26,195 nucleotides of DNA from assembly GCA_965225625.1 (NCBI GenBank), contig CBDDBH010000001.1:1-26195 (forward strand), given 5' to 3'. The notes beneath the pieces are model-generated. The model had not been told where the DNA came from. It did no database searches and worked only from the letters and a program-made list of their open reading frames with translations. The position numbers were made by a program, and so were the translations under genes. Positions 7,882 through 15,543 of this stretch are shown piece by piece (positions within the stretch are counted from its first letter, which is position 1; every line of letters starts with the position of its first letter). The DNA comes from CBDDBH01 sp965225625 (GTDB lineage Bacteria > Pseudomonadota > Gammaproteobacteria > JADZEE01).

Positions 7882-8868
7882 CTATGCAATCGCCTCATTC
7901 GCTGCCGGCGTGAAGCGCTCGCGGTTGTGTGGACGGGACCAGTCGAGTACCGGGCCGCAGGGGACGAAACGCGTGGGGTTAATGAAGTCGTGGGTGTAGT
8001 AGTAATGCAGCTTGGTCTCTTCCAGGTCAATGGTCTCGGCGACACCGGGTTGCTGGTATAAATCCCGCAGATAGTTAGAAAGATTCGGGTAATCCTCTAT
8101 CCGATACTTGTTCGTTTTGAAATGAACGTAGTACACGGCGTCGAACCTGACCAGCGTTGGAAACAATCGCCAGTCTGTTTCCGTTATGGAATTCCCGTGT
8201 AAATACCGTTGTGTGGCCAGGCGTGTTTCCATCGCGTCCAGCGCTGAGAAAAGGGTTTCAAATGCCTGTTTGTAGTCTTGCTGCGATTTCGCAAAGCCGC
8301 ATTTATAAACGCCGGTATTGATCTTGTCCTGGATGAACTCATTGAGTCCGTCTATGTCGCTGGCGAGTTCCGGCGGGCGATACAGCGGCTTTGGTCCAGT
8401 TAGTTCCGAGAACGCAGTATCGAACATCTGAATGATCTCACCCGATTCACAATTGACCATGGTCTTACGTTCTTTGTCCCAAAGTACCGGAACGGTGACC
8501 CTGCCGGTGTAGTCAGGCTTCGCGGCGACGAAGGCCTCGCGCAAATATTCAAAGCCATTGATGGGGTCATCGAAGCCTTCGCTGAAATCCCAACCTTGCG
8601 GATATCTTTTCGGGTTGACGGAAGAAACGGTGATGAAAGATTGGAGACCTTTCAATTGCCGGTAAATCAGAGTCCGATGGGCGAACGGGCATGCCGCAGA
8701 CACATACAGATGGTAGCGGCCCGGTTGCGCGCCAAATCCGCCTTCGCCGGTCGGCCCGGAGCTACCGTCGGGCGTCAGCCAATTCTGGATAGAGTCGTAT
8801 TCGAGTTCGGCCGCAAAATCATGCGCAATCGGATCCGCATGCCATTCTCCTTTTGCCAATATGCCCAT
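7882..8868 (-). CDS. Glutathione S-transferase, glutathionyl-hydroquinone reductase type (Xi class)
   Basis: The 328-residue length equals that of the YqjG/PcpF/ECM4 family. These enzymes reduce glutathionyl-hydroquinones to hydroquinones with a catalytic cysteine. Here the motif is YVSAACPFAHRTLIYRQLKG, with C60 and CPFAH in place of the more common CPWAH. A thioredoxin-like N-terminal domain (about 50-160) is followed by an all-helical domain. It starts 12 bases after the Rieske gene with an AGGA site 7 bases before ATG, and is the last gene of the minus-strand operon. In such a setting it may remove glutathione from quinone-type intermediates made after ring oxidation; that role is inferred. 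The 3' end abuts repeat copy B. Confidence 0.9.
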   Translation of the reverse strand: MGILAKGEWHADPIAHDFAAELEYDSIQNWLTPDGSSGPTGEGGFGAQPGRYHLYVSAACPFAHRTLIYRQLKGLQSFITVSSVNPKRYPQGWDFSEGFDDPINGFEYLREAFVAAKPDYTGRVTVPVLWDKERKTMVNCESGEIIQMFDTAFSELTGPKPLYRPPELASDIDGLNEFIQDKINTGVYKCGFAKSQQDYKQAFETLFSALDAMETRLATQRYLHGNSITETDWRLFPTLVRFDAVYYVHFKTNKYRIEDYPNLSNYLRDLYQQPGVAETIDLEETKLHYYYTHDFINPTRFVPCGPVLDWSRPHNRERFTPAANEAIA

Positions 8869-8880
8869 CTTTGTTCCTCG

Positions 8881-10188
8881 CTAACGTTTGAAGTGCCCGA
8901 GGGTATGCTCGTGCTTTTGAATGCCGCGCGCGTTTTCGCCGGCAAAGACTCGCCACATCAGCAGTTCAATATCGAATAAGGACGGCTGCTCCTGCTCCCA
9001 TCCGCCTTCTTCATCATAGAATTTGGCGATACCCTCGCGGGCCTCGGCATCCTGGCGGGTAAAGTCTTCCTGGGTCGGAATTTTCCAACGGACCTGACCG
9101 AGTTCGCCGTTTTCCCAGTCGTCGCGTTCCGATTCGCTGCTCACACGGCTCCAACCGCACTGGAAATAGTAATGAGATTTTGCATCTCGTGGCACGTAAT
9201 ACTCGTTCTGAACTGAGTTTGGGAACGGCCAGGGATCTACCTTCAATGCGCACGGTAGCCAAGCGCTAACGTGGGTATTCAAAATTGTCTGGCTTAGTTG
9301 CTTGAGCTGTTCCAGTTCCATCGGCGTCTGGCCGCGAAAGATAGGCAGCACGACTTCATACTCGGGCTCGTCTCCGCGCGCGGGAATAATCGCCGACATC
9401 GCCTGATGACTTTCACCGACCGTGCGTACGAAGCCGTTTCGGCCATTGGGATCGCGGTGATAGTTCACGGTTTTGAATAAAGTTTCTTTGTCCGATGTCC
9501 AACCGAAGGTCATGGGGATCTTGGCGTTAATCGCGTGTTTGGACCAATTGTGTACATAGTGATGTCCGGGATCGTAGCCACCCTCCGAACCCAATCGCCA
9601 ATTGGATTGCACGACATAGGGATCGGCGACGCAGATTGCTATGTCGTCATCGAAGAACCCAGGTGGTAAATCGTTTTCCAGCGGCGGCGGTTCGATATCG
9701 CCGACAAAAGTAAAAATAATCCCTTTTTCTTCTCGAACCGGATAACTCTTGATGCCTTTACGGCCGCATAGTTCCGAGTCCGGTGTATTCAACAAGCAAC
9801 GGATGCGTCCGTCATCGAGATTAAAGGTGTAGGCATGATGCCAGCAGGTGATGGTGTGATTGGTGTAATGCACGGGTCGGTACGAGAATTGCGTACCGCG
9901 ATGTGAGCAGCGGTCTTCGATGCCGTAAAGACGGCCACCGCGACGCAGGTAAAGAATGTCTTCGCCCAGCAGTTTTATCACCTTGTGATCGCCATCGCGG
10001 ATGTTGCGGCTGGCTTCGGTGGGATACCAGTGATTGCGGAACCCCAATTCCGCTTCCAGCCATCGGTGCCAGGGCTTCTGGACCGACGGCGTATCTTCGC
10101 TGCCGTCAAACTCGAAATCCGGCACGTAGGCCGCGGTGCGTTTGATGAGATCAACCGTAATGGGATCTACCGATTCAGGTGCGTTCAT
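8881..10188 (-). CDS. Rieske non-heme iron oxygenase alpha subunit
   Basis: This is a 435-residue oxygenase that activates O2 to hydroxylate or demethylate a substrate. The Rieske [2Fe-2S] ligands are C94 and H96 (CSHRG) and C115 and H118 (CWHH). The mononuclear iron site is D206-x2-H209-x3-H213 in YDPGHHYVH; its spacing resembles the carbazole dioxygenase CarAa type (DPxHxxxH) rather than naphthalene dioxygenase. AGGA lies 8 bases upstream of ATG. It sits between the alpha/beta hydrolase and the GST in a six-gene operon. No beta subunit, ferredoxin or reductase is nearby, so it is probably an alpha-only oligomer with electron donors from elsewhere. The substrate is unknown. Confidence 0.93.
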   Translation of the reverse strand: MNAPESVDPITVDLIKRTAAYVPDFEFDGSEDTPSVQKPWHRWLEAELGFRNHWYPTEASRNIRDGDHKVIKLLGEDILYLRRGGRLYGIEDRCSHRGTQFSYRPVHYTNHTITCWHHAYTFNLDDGRIRCLLNTPDSELCGRKGIKSYPVREEKGIIFTFVGDIEPPPLENDLPPGFFDDDIAICVADPYVVQSNWRLGSEGGYDPGHHYVHNWSKHAINAKIPMTFGWTSDKETLFKTVNYHRDPNGRNGFVRTVGESHQAMSAIIPARGDEPEYEVVLPIFRGQTPMELEQLKQLSQTILNTHVSAWLPCALKVDPWPFPNSVQNEYYVPRDAKSHYYFQCGWSRVSSESERDDWENGELGQVRWKIPTQEDFTRQDAEAREGIAKFYDEEGGWEQEQPSLFDIELLMWRVFAGENARGIQKHEHTLGHFKR

Positions 10189-10263
10189 GGCTAAGTCCTA
10201 ACGTGGTTTCAGAACTGATCTTAAATTTTACCCGCGTTTGCAGGTCGTAATGCTAGCGTACTT

Positions 10264-11055
10264 CTAACTCAAAAATTGCCGGAGTTCGGCGTTGAATCTC
10301 TTGCGCTCTTCGAAAAATGGTGCGTGGCCGCTGTTTTCGAAGACCACCATTTGCGACCCGGGGATCGCATCGGCAACGTATTGGGCGGCCTCCAGAAAAT
10401 CCAGTTGGTCATGTTTGCCGTGAAATATGGCAGTGGGGCAGTCGAACTTCGCCAGGTAGGGGCGCAGATCGGCATAACGCGAGTCCTCGATCGTTTTTAT
10501 CGTGGCGTGTAGCGGTACCAGTACTGCCTGATTGCACAGCCACCTGAAAACCGCCGGATCGGGTTCCGCGTGGAAGATGCCTCGGACGAAACCATCGGTC
10601 CAGCCGAGCCGATTGTCGAGGATCTCCTCGGTCCAACTGGAAATGTCAGCTTGTTCGTGTCCGTGCGGGAAGTCCGGCAGGCGGCCCCAGCACGGCGTGC
10701 CGCCGACCAGTACCATCTTCGAACAAATGTTGCCGAAATCGCCGACCAGTTGAAAGGCGATCGCAACCCCCAGGGACCAACCGATGTAGGCGGGTTGATC
10801 GAGTTCGAGCCGCTCGATAAGAGTCGCGATGTCTTGCGCATTCTGCGCGATGCTGTAGCCACCGTCGGGTTTGTCCGATGCGCCGTGTCCACGCAGATCC
10901 AGCGTTATACAGCGATGCGCGTCGCTCAATTCATGCACCTGACTTTCCCATACGGCATGACTCATACCGAAGCCGTGTACAAAGACCACCGGCGGACCTT
11001 GGCCAACGTCTTCGTAATACAGACTGACACCGTCGGCGACTTGCACAGCAGACAT
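10264..11055 (-). CDS. Alpha/beta-fold hydrolase
   Basis: This is a 263-residue alpha/beta hydrolase. The oxyanion segment is VFVHGFG (about 24-30), the nucleophile elbow is GWSLG (S94), the acid is D216 in HGKHD and the base is H244 in NSGHAPF. The sequence type is shared by meta-cleavage-product hydrolases, esterases and 3-oxoadipate enol-lactonases, so the exact reaction cannot be fixed. AAAGGAG stands 6 bases before the ATG. It lies 24 bases after the acetoacetate-decarboxylase-like gene and 75 bases before the Rieske gene, in the same direction. C-C or ester hydrolysis of a product of the neighbouring oxygenase is an inference from this order. Confidence 0.9.
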   Translation of the reverse strand: MSAVQVADGVSLYYEDVGQGPPVVFVHGFGMSHAVWESQVHELSDAHRCITLDLRGHGASDKPDGGYSIAQNAQDIATLIERLELDQPAYIGWSLGVAIAFQLVGDFGNICSKMVLVGGTPCWGRLPDFPHGHEQADISSWTEEILDNRLGWTDGFVRGIFHAEPDPAVFRWLCNQAVLVPLHATIKTIEDSRYADLRPYLAKFDCPTAIFHGKHDQLDFLEAAQYVADAIPGSQMVVFENSGHAPFFEERKRFNAELRQFLS

Positions 11056-11079
11056 GGTCGACTCCTTTTTGAAGTGTCG

Positions 11080-11814
11080 CTAGAACTCGGCGACGATTTT
11101 GCCGTAGGGCAGCAGCCACTTGGCCTTGACAAAGAAGCTGCCCAACATCTTTTTGGGCTGGAACTCTTTCAGAACGAATTGAGCACCCGCCGCAAAATCG
11201 ACGAAACTTCGCCCGCTCCAACATTCCAGCACTTCGAATGATTGATCGATGCGGATGAGTTGGCGTAGCGGTTTACCGCCTTCTTCGGCGCTGGGGATCA
11301 GCTTGATAAAAAAGAAGGTCGGCCCGACTTGTGGCAGCGTTTGCGGGGATGCTTTGGCCTCCAGGGTCAAACCAGCGCGTAGTAAAGGTTGGCCACGACG
11401 TACGATTTCGCCGTTCACGTTGGGACCGACATATTCGAGTGGTGTGGTGTCGCACAACATTTTGGCAAACCCGTAAATCTCCCGACCTACCAACATCGCT
11501 TCACCGGAATCCGTCCAGATGTACGGGATGGTACCACCGACGGTATCGCCATAACGCGCCCGGAAAATGACGGCGCCCTCATGATAGACACCGTAGTTGG
11601 CAGGTCCCAGCGTCGCATCGCCCAGCCACAGCACCGCGCGATTATCGATAGCTTCCAGCGGTTCGGGCGTTTCTCCCTCAAGTACGCCGTCTTCGCATTC
11701 AAATTCGGTGAGCAGAAGTTCCGAAGGCTTGATACCTTCGCCGCCATAATAGGGAGGCGGTCCGTACGCCGGTGAACCCAGCGGCATGCTATACCCGTCA
11801 GGTCGCTTACTCAT
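11080..11814 (-). CDS. Acetoacetate decarboxylase-like protein
   Basis: This 244-residue protein is of the acetoacetate decarboxylase superfamily. It carries the core pattern VIFRARYGDTVGGTIPYIW, then GREIYGFAKML. The Schiff-base lysine of the family aligns with K118. The neighbouring lysine of true ADC (K116 in Clostridium), which lowers the pKa of the first, is M119 here. The protein may therefore be a decarboxylase with altered properties, or an aldolase- or dehydratase-like member of the superfamily. A near-perfect Shine-Dalgarno AAGGAGGT (11819-11826) sits 4 bases before ATG, suggesting strong translation. It lies between the HxH membrane proteins and the hydrolase in one operon. Confidence 0.85.
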   Translation of the reverse strand: MSKRPDGYSMPLGSPAYGPPPYYGGEGIKPSELLLTEFECEDGVLEGETPEPLEAIDNRAVLWLGDATLGPANYGVYHEGAVIFRARYGDTVGGTIPYIWTDSGEAMLVGREIYGFAKMLCDTTPLEYVGPNVNGEIVRRGQPLLRAGLTLEAKASPQTLPQVGPTFFFIKLIPSAEEGGKPLRQLIRIDQSFEVLECWSGRSFVDFAAGAQFVLKEFQPKKMLGSFFVKAKWLLPYGKIVAEF

Positions 11815-11818
11815 GATG

Positions 11819-11826
11819 ACCTCCTT
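11819..11826 (-). promoter_or_regulatory. Strong Shine-Dalgarno site of the ADC-like gene
   Basis: Read on the minus strand this is AAGGAGGT, the full anti-16S complement, 4 bases before ATG 11814. It is the strongest ribosome-binding site seen in the window and fixes the start of the acetoacetate-decarboxylase-like gene. Confidence 0.8.
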
Positions 11827-11863
11827 CGGACCTTCGTGAATTCAGGGATCCCGACCCGTCAGG

Positions 11864-12361
11864 TCACGAGTCTGCAGCTTGTGAATTTGCCTTGAAAAGG
11901 CCGACGACGACCAACGTGAAACAAGCGATAACCAGCAATGCACCCGCTGCCGCGAGGCCGCGCAAGAGGATGGATTGTGCGTAGATCTGCAGAAACAGAC
12001 CCAATGGAAACATCACCGCACCGGCAACGAATCCTCGGCTCAGCCACCGACGAATCCCTTCGCTCCAACTCAGCAGCGGGTAAACCAGCGCTATTAAAAC
12101 GATGAGGGTCGCGAGTTTGATGATGTGCGTGTGCGTGTCGATAGCGCGAACGTAACGGTAATTCATGGCCTTTGCGGTTTCGAGTGCTTGTTCAGCGGCC
12201 GCCATGTCACCGGCGGCGGCGGACATAAACGCACTCTGATAGGTCTCTTTCAGCACCAACAATGTTTCGTGATCGACCAGAAAGTTATGGACCGCGCCAT
12301 AAAGCGTGCCCACCAGCATCATTGCCACGCCTGTCAGGATCAGCCTTTGTTGGGCGCTCAT
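11864..12361 (-). CDS. Four-TM membrane protein with HxH motif (single unit)
   Basis: I do not recognise a named family. The 165 residues form four likely membrane helices (about 5-29, 78-98, 105-128 and 132-155), with a helical soluble stretch between the first two (about 30-72). The second helix begins DTHTHI (H77, H79) and the third contains GAVMFP (G114 to P119). Both features recur at the same places in the two halves of the upstream 349-residue protein. The start codon overlaps that gene's stop as ATGA, so the two are translationally coupled and probably form a complex. Paired histidines at a membrane surface could bind heme or a metal, but no direct evidence shows this. The downstream genes are catabolic enzymes. 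Confidence 0.8.
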   Translation of the reverse strand: MSAQQRLILTGVAMMLVGTLYGAVHNFLVDHETLLVLKETYQSAFMSAAAGDMAAAEQALETAKAMNYRYVRAIDTHTHIIKLATLIVLIALVYPLLSWSEGIRRWLSRGFVAGAVMFPLGLFLQIYAQSILLRGLAAAGALLVIACFTLVVVGLFKANSQAADS

Positions 12362-13407
12362 CGCGAAGATCCCTTGCTTTGCTGCTCGGCGTCCATGACA
12401 CCGGTATAGCGAACGGTCCCCATCAGCATACCGATCAGCCCGATCAGAATGAGCCCGCCGGACAAATCAGCAAACGCGGCGGATATGAGACCAAAAATAG
12501 TGGCGTTAAAAATGAAAAACGGCATGCAGAACGCGCCGATGAGAAACGTCCATGCCCAGCGCACTTTCCAGCGTTCGCTGAAGAAAATCAAGCTCTGGAT
12601 AAACGCGAGCAGGATGGCAATTGTGCCCATCTCGATTGCATGTGAATGGACCGCAGTGGTAATGGCGATACGTGACTGAACCGCACGGTAGTCGCGCGCG
12701 ACCTGGGCAACGTCCGTTGTCGGGTCGGTGGACGCGCTGGCCAGCGCCCGATCGATCAATTCGAACTGTTGCGGCTCGTCTTGGGTGACGAACATCCAGG
12801 CGTAATAGAAACCGAACAACATGCCGATAAGGATTAACACCGATCCGAAGCGCAACAGGATGCCGCTGCTTTTCTCTCGCAGCAGTGCACTCAGCTTGTC
12901 AGCGAGTTCTCCCGCCTGAGGTGTCGATTTCAGCAGTCCCGTTACGGTGGCTGCGAGGCCCACGAGGATCAAGAGTGCGCCGACATCGGAGACCCAGTTA
13001 GCCCAGATCCCGACGTAAGCACTGGCGAACACGAATACCGGTTGTATTAGGGCGCCGGTTGCCAGCGCGATGGCAATCTGGCGCTTAGCCTTATTTGAGA
13101 ATGGCAGCAGGCTTTGCAGCAATGACAGACTAAGCAGTAAGACGCCGAATGCGCCGAGGTGAGCGTGCGTGTTCATGATACGTGCCCGGCGTTCGAGCAG
13201 AAACTCGATGCGCTCAAAGCTGACACGGATAGTCTCGATATCAGCCGCTTTCAGCGCGACCAGGACGTCGATCCAGCGTTCCCGAATTTCCCCGTTGGCG
13301 ACGTGAGATATGAAAATCGCGAACGCTTCGCCGAGCATCATGTTCAATACGAGCAACAGTATGCCGGCAAAAACCAGGATGCGAGTGGCGTCAGCGCGCT
13401 GAAACAA
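12358..13407 (-). CDS. Eight-TM membrane protein, duplicated HxH unit
   Basis: The protein is unrecognised, with 349 residues in two homologous halves (about 1-165 and 180-340). Each half shows TM1, a 45-50 residue helical loop, a second helix opening with an HxH motif (NTHAHL, H81/H83; AVHSHAI, H254/H256), a third helix with GAxxxP (118-123 and 291-296), and a fourth helix with GALLILVG or GGLILIG. A third copy of this unit is the next gene. It starts at TTG 13407, supported by AAGG 8 bases upstream; no ATG is available. It is the first gene of the minus-strand operon and is divergent from the ThDP enzyme. The HxH-plus-proline layout hints at a cofactor or metal site, as in membrane cytochromes, but this is inference. 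Confidence 0.82.
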   Translation of the reverse strand: MFQRADATRILVFAGILLLVLNMMLGEAFAIFISHVANGEIRERWIDVLVALKAADIETIRVSFERIEFLLERRARIMNTHAHLGAFGVLLLSLSLLQSLLPFSNKAKRQIAIALATGALIQPVFVFASAYVGIWANWVSDVGALLILVGLAATVTGLLKSTPQAGELADKLSALLREKSSGILLRFGSVLILIGMLFGFYYAWMFVTQDEPQQFELIDRALASASTDPTTDVAQVARDYRAVQSRIAITTAVHSHAIEMGTIAILLAFIQSLIFFSERWKVRWAWTFLIGAFCMPFFIFNATIFGLISAAFADLSGGLILIGLIGMLMGTVRYTGVMDAEQQSKGSSR

Positions 13408-13490
13408 GCGAAGTACCTTGTTATTATGTTGTTTGTTCAGTCGCCACGATAGCGAACCTCCGGTACCACGGCAACCAGTTCGGAACGAAT

Positions 13491-15125
13491 ATGAAAGTAG
13501 CAGACGCTATAGCACATGCTCTCAAGCGCGAGGGTGTAGATATATTGTTTGCCTATCCGGTGAACCCCCTCATCGAGGCCGCCGCCGCGCTCGACATTCG
13601 AACCATTATCGTTCGTCAGGAACGCATCGGCTTACACATGGCCGATGCCTACAGCCGCTTGCACAGCGGCGAGAAATTCGGCGTTTTCGCCATGCAACAT
13701 GGTCCTGGCACTGAAAACGCCTTCGGCGGTGTGGCCCAGGCCTACAGTGAATCAGTACCGATCCTGGTGTTGCCCGCGGGCTATCCACGCCGTCAGGCAA
13801 ACTATTTCCCGAATTTTAATTCGGCACTCAATTTCCGCCATATCACCAAGTGGTCAGAACCGTTGACCATGGGCGCAGCGGTACCGGAGGTGATGCGGCG
13901 TGCGTTCTTTCAATTGCGCAATGGCCGTCCGGGACCAGTGCTGATTGAGATCCCTTGGGACGTGTTTGACGAGGAAGTGCCGTCGGACTGGGAGCACCAA
14001 CCAAGCTATGCCGCGCGCACTGCGCCGGATCCGGCTGCTGTGGTGCGCGCCGCCGAAGTGATCGCGCAGGCACAACGTCCAGTCATCTATGCAGGACAGG
14101 GTGTGCATTACGCGCAGGCCTGGGACGAACTCAAAGACCTTGCCGAGGCTTGGCAGATCCCGGTAACGACCAGTCTGGAAGGTAAAAGTGCGTTTCCCGA
14201 AACTCACCCGCTGTCGCTGGGATCGGGGGGGCGCGCGATTTCCCGCACCGTGCGCCAGTTTCTCGACGACGCTGACGTGATCATCGGTATCGGCTGTAGT
14301 TTTGCATTGACTATGTTTGGCGTGGCAATGCCCCCCGGCAAGACTATTATCCACGCCACCCTCGACAGTATGGATCTGAACAAGGATGTGCCGGCGCAAC
14401 ATGCACTGATCGGCGATGCCAAGTTGACCTTACAGGCCCTGAACGCCGCGCTGGCTGGTACAGATCAGAGCCACATCGCGGCGCGGCGCGGCACCGTGGC
14501 GACGAGTATCAAGCGCAGTGACGAGGCATGGCTTGCGGAATGGGAGCCGAAGTTGACCAGTGACGCGACGCCGCTTAATCCCTATCGCGTGCTGAGCGAA
14601 CTCAAGCGGATAGTTGACGTGGATAACACCATTATTACCCATGATGCCGGCAGTCCGCGTGATCAATTGTCACCGTTTTGGCGCAGCACCACACCGTTGA
14701 GCTACATCGGTTGGGGCAAGACGACGCAACTGGGAACCGGCCTGGGCTTGGCAATGGGGGCGAAACTCGCCCACCCGGATAAGCTCTGCATAAATGTGTG
14801 GGGCGACGCCGCTATTGGCTTCACCGGTATGGATTTCGAGACGGCGGTACGCGAGCGCATCCCGATTCTGTCCATCCTGATGAACAATTTTTCCATGGCA
14901 ATCGAAATTCCGATCATGCCGGTGTCGACGGAGAAATTTAGAAGTACTGATATCTCCGGCAATTACGCCGACATGGCGCGGGCTTTTGGCGGCTACGGTG
15001 AACGAGTGAGCGAGCCCAGTGAGATCGCAGCAGCGATTGAACGCGGTATAGCAGCGACTCAGCAAGGGCAACCTGCGTTGCTCGAGTTCCTCACCAGCAA
15101 GGAAACGAAAATATCACTGCCTTGA
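13491..15125 (+). CDS. Thiamine-diphosphate-dependent enzyme (acetolactate synthase-like)
   Basis: This 544-residue protein has the three-domain layout of ThDP enzymes. The N-terminal Pyr domain has the catalytic Glu (E44 in VRQERIGLHMADAYSR). A central domain spans about 190-330. The C-terminal PP domain has the Mg/ThDP motif starting GDAAIGFTG and ending MNNFSMA. The family includes acetolactate synthase, benzoylformate decarboxylase and sulfoacetaldehyde acetyltransferase; the sequence does not clearly match any one of these, so the 2-oxoacid substrate is unknown. GGAA lies 5 bases before the ATG. It is divergent from the HxH/ADC/Rieske operon across an 83-base gap, and the two units may share control. 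The GIY-YIG gene follows 31 bases downstream. Confidence 0.9.
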   Translation: MKVADAIAHALKREGVDILFAYPVNPLIEAAAALDIRTIIVRQERIGLHMADAYSRLHSGEKFGVFAMQHGPGTENAFGGVAQAYSESVPILVLPAGYPRRQANYFPNFNSALNFRHITKWSEPLTMGAAVPEVMRRAFFQLRNGRPGPVLIEIPWDVFDEEVPSDWEHQPSYAARTAPDPAAVVRAAEVIAQAQRPVIYAGQGVHYAQAWDELKDLAEAWQIPVTTSLEGKSAFPETHPLSLGSGGRAISRTVRQFLDDADVIIGIGCSFALTMFGVAMPPGKTIIHATLDSMDLNKDVPAQHALIGDAKLTLQALNAALAGTDQSHIAARRGTVATSIKRSDEAWLAEWEPKLTSDATPLNPYRVLSELKRIVDVDNTIITHDAGSPRDQLSPFWRSTTPLSYIGWGKTTQLGTGLGLAMGAKLAHPDKLCINVWGDAAIGFTGMDFETAVRERIPILSILMNNFSMAIEIPIMPVSTEKFRSTDISGNYADMARAFGGYGERVSEPSEIAAAIERGIAATQQGQPALLEFLTSKETKISLP

Positions 15126-15156
15126 GCAACTCGATAAATCTGCGGGTTGATCTGCT

Positions 15157-15465
15157 ATGAAGCCCAACTACCGCAAAATGCTCAAAGCGATGGAGAACGC
15201 GGAAGACGAGGACGCCGAATCCTGCTGGTCGGTCTATATGTTGAAGTGTAAAGGCGCGACGCTTTACACCGGTATCGCCAAGGACGTAGACGCGCGATTC
15301 AAGGCGCATTGCCAGGGGAAGGGCGCAGCCTATACCCGGACTCATCCACCAGAACAGGTCGTTTACCGTGAAGATGGGTACACCCGTTCCGCGGCGCTGA
15401 TCCGGGAAGCCCGAATAAAGCGATTGTCACGTGCAGGGAAGAATGCCTTGATCGCTAAGCGGTGA
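15157..15465 (+). CDS. GIY-YIG nuclease-superfamily protein (UPF0213/YhbQ-like)
   Basis: This is a 102-residue protein. The GIY-YIG fold signature appears as WSVYMLKCKGATLYTGIAKDV, followed by the conserved RFKAHCQGKGAAYTR. This is the UPF0213/YhbQ pattern, with VYML and YTGIA as the two tyrosine blocks. Such small single-domain proteins are widespread and thought to act on DNA; their cellular role is poorly defined. An acidic stretch of about 25 residues precedes the domain, longer than the short E. coli form. The gene lies between the ThDP enzyme and the DUF3179 gene on the same strand, but has no obvious functional tie to them. Confidence 0.85.
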   Translation: MKPNYRKMLKAMENAEDEDAESCWSVYMLKCKGATLYTGIAKDVDARFKAHCQGKGAAYTRTHPPEQVVYREDGYTRSAALIREARIKRLSRAGKNALIAKR

Positions 15466-15543
15466 ACATATTGCGACCTGTTGGCGAAACCCACGGATGT
15501 CCTAGAATTAGAACAGGCTTTGCAACGCCGTGAGGTAGAAGCA

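Noticed and set aside
10570..11241. A 223-codon plus-strand open frame across the hydrolase and ADC-like genes
   Set aside because: It lies antisense to two genes with complete catalytic motifs, spans their junction and has no recognisable domain.
15481..15543. Earlier TTG start of the DUF3179 gene
   Set aside because: It would add 21 mostly charged residues before the first membrane helix. ATG 15544 has a GAGG site at good distance.
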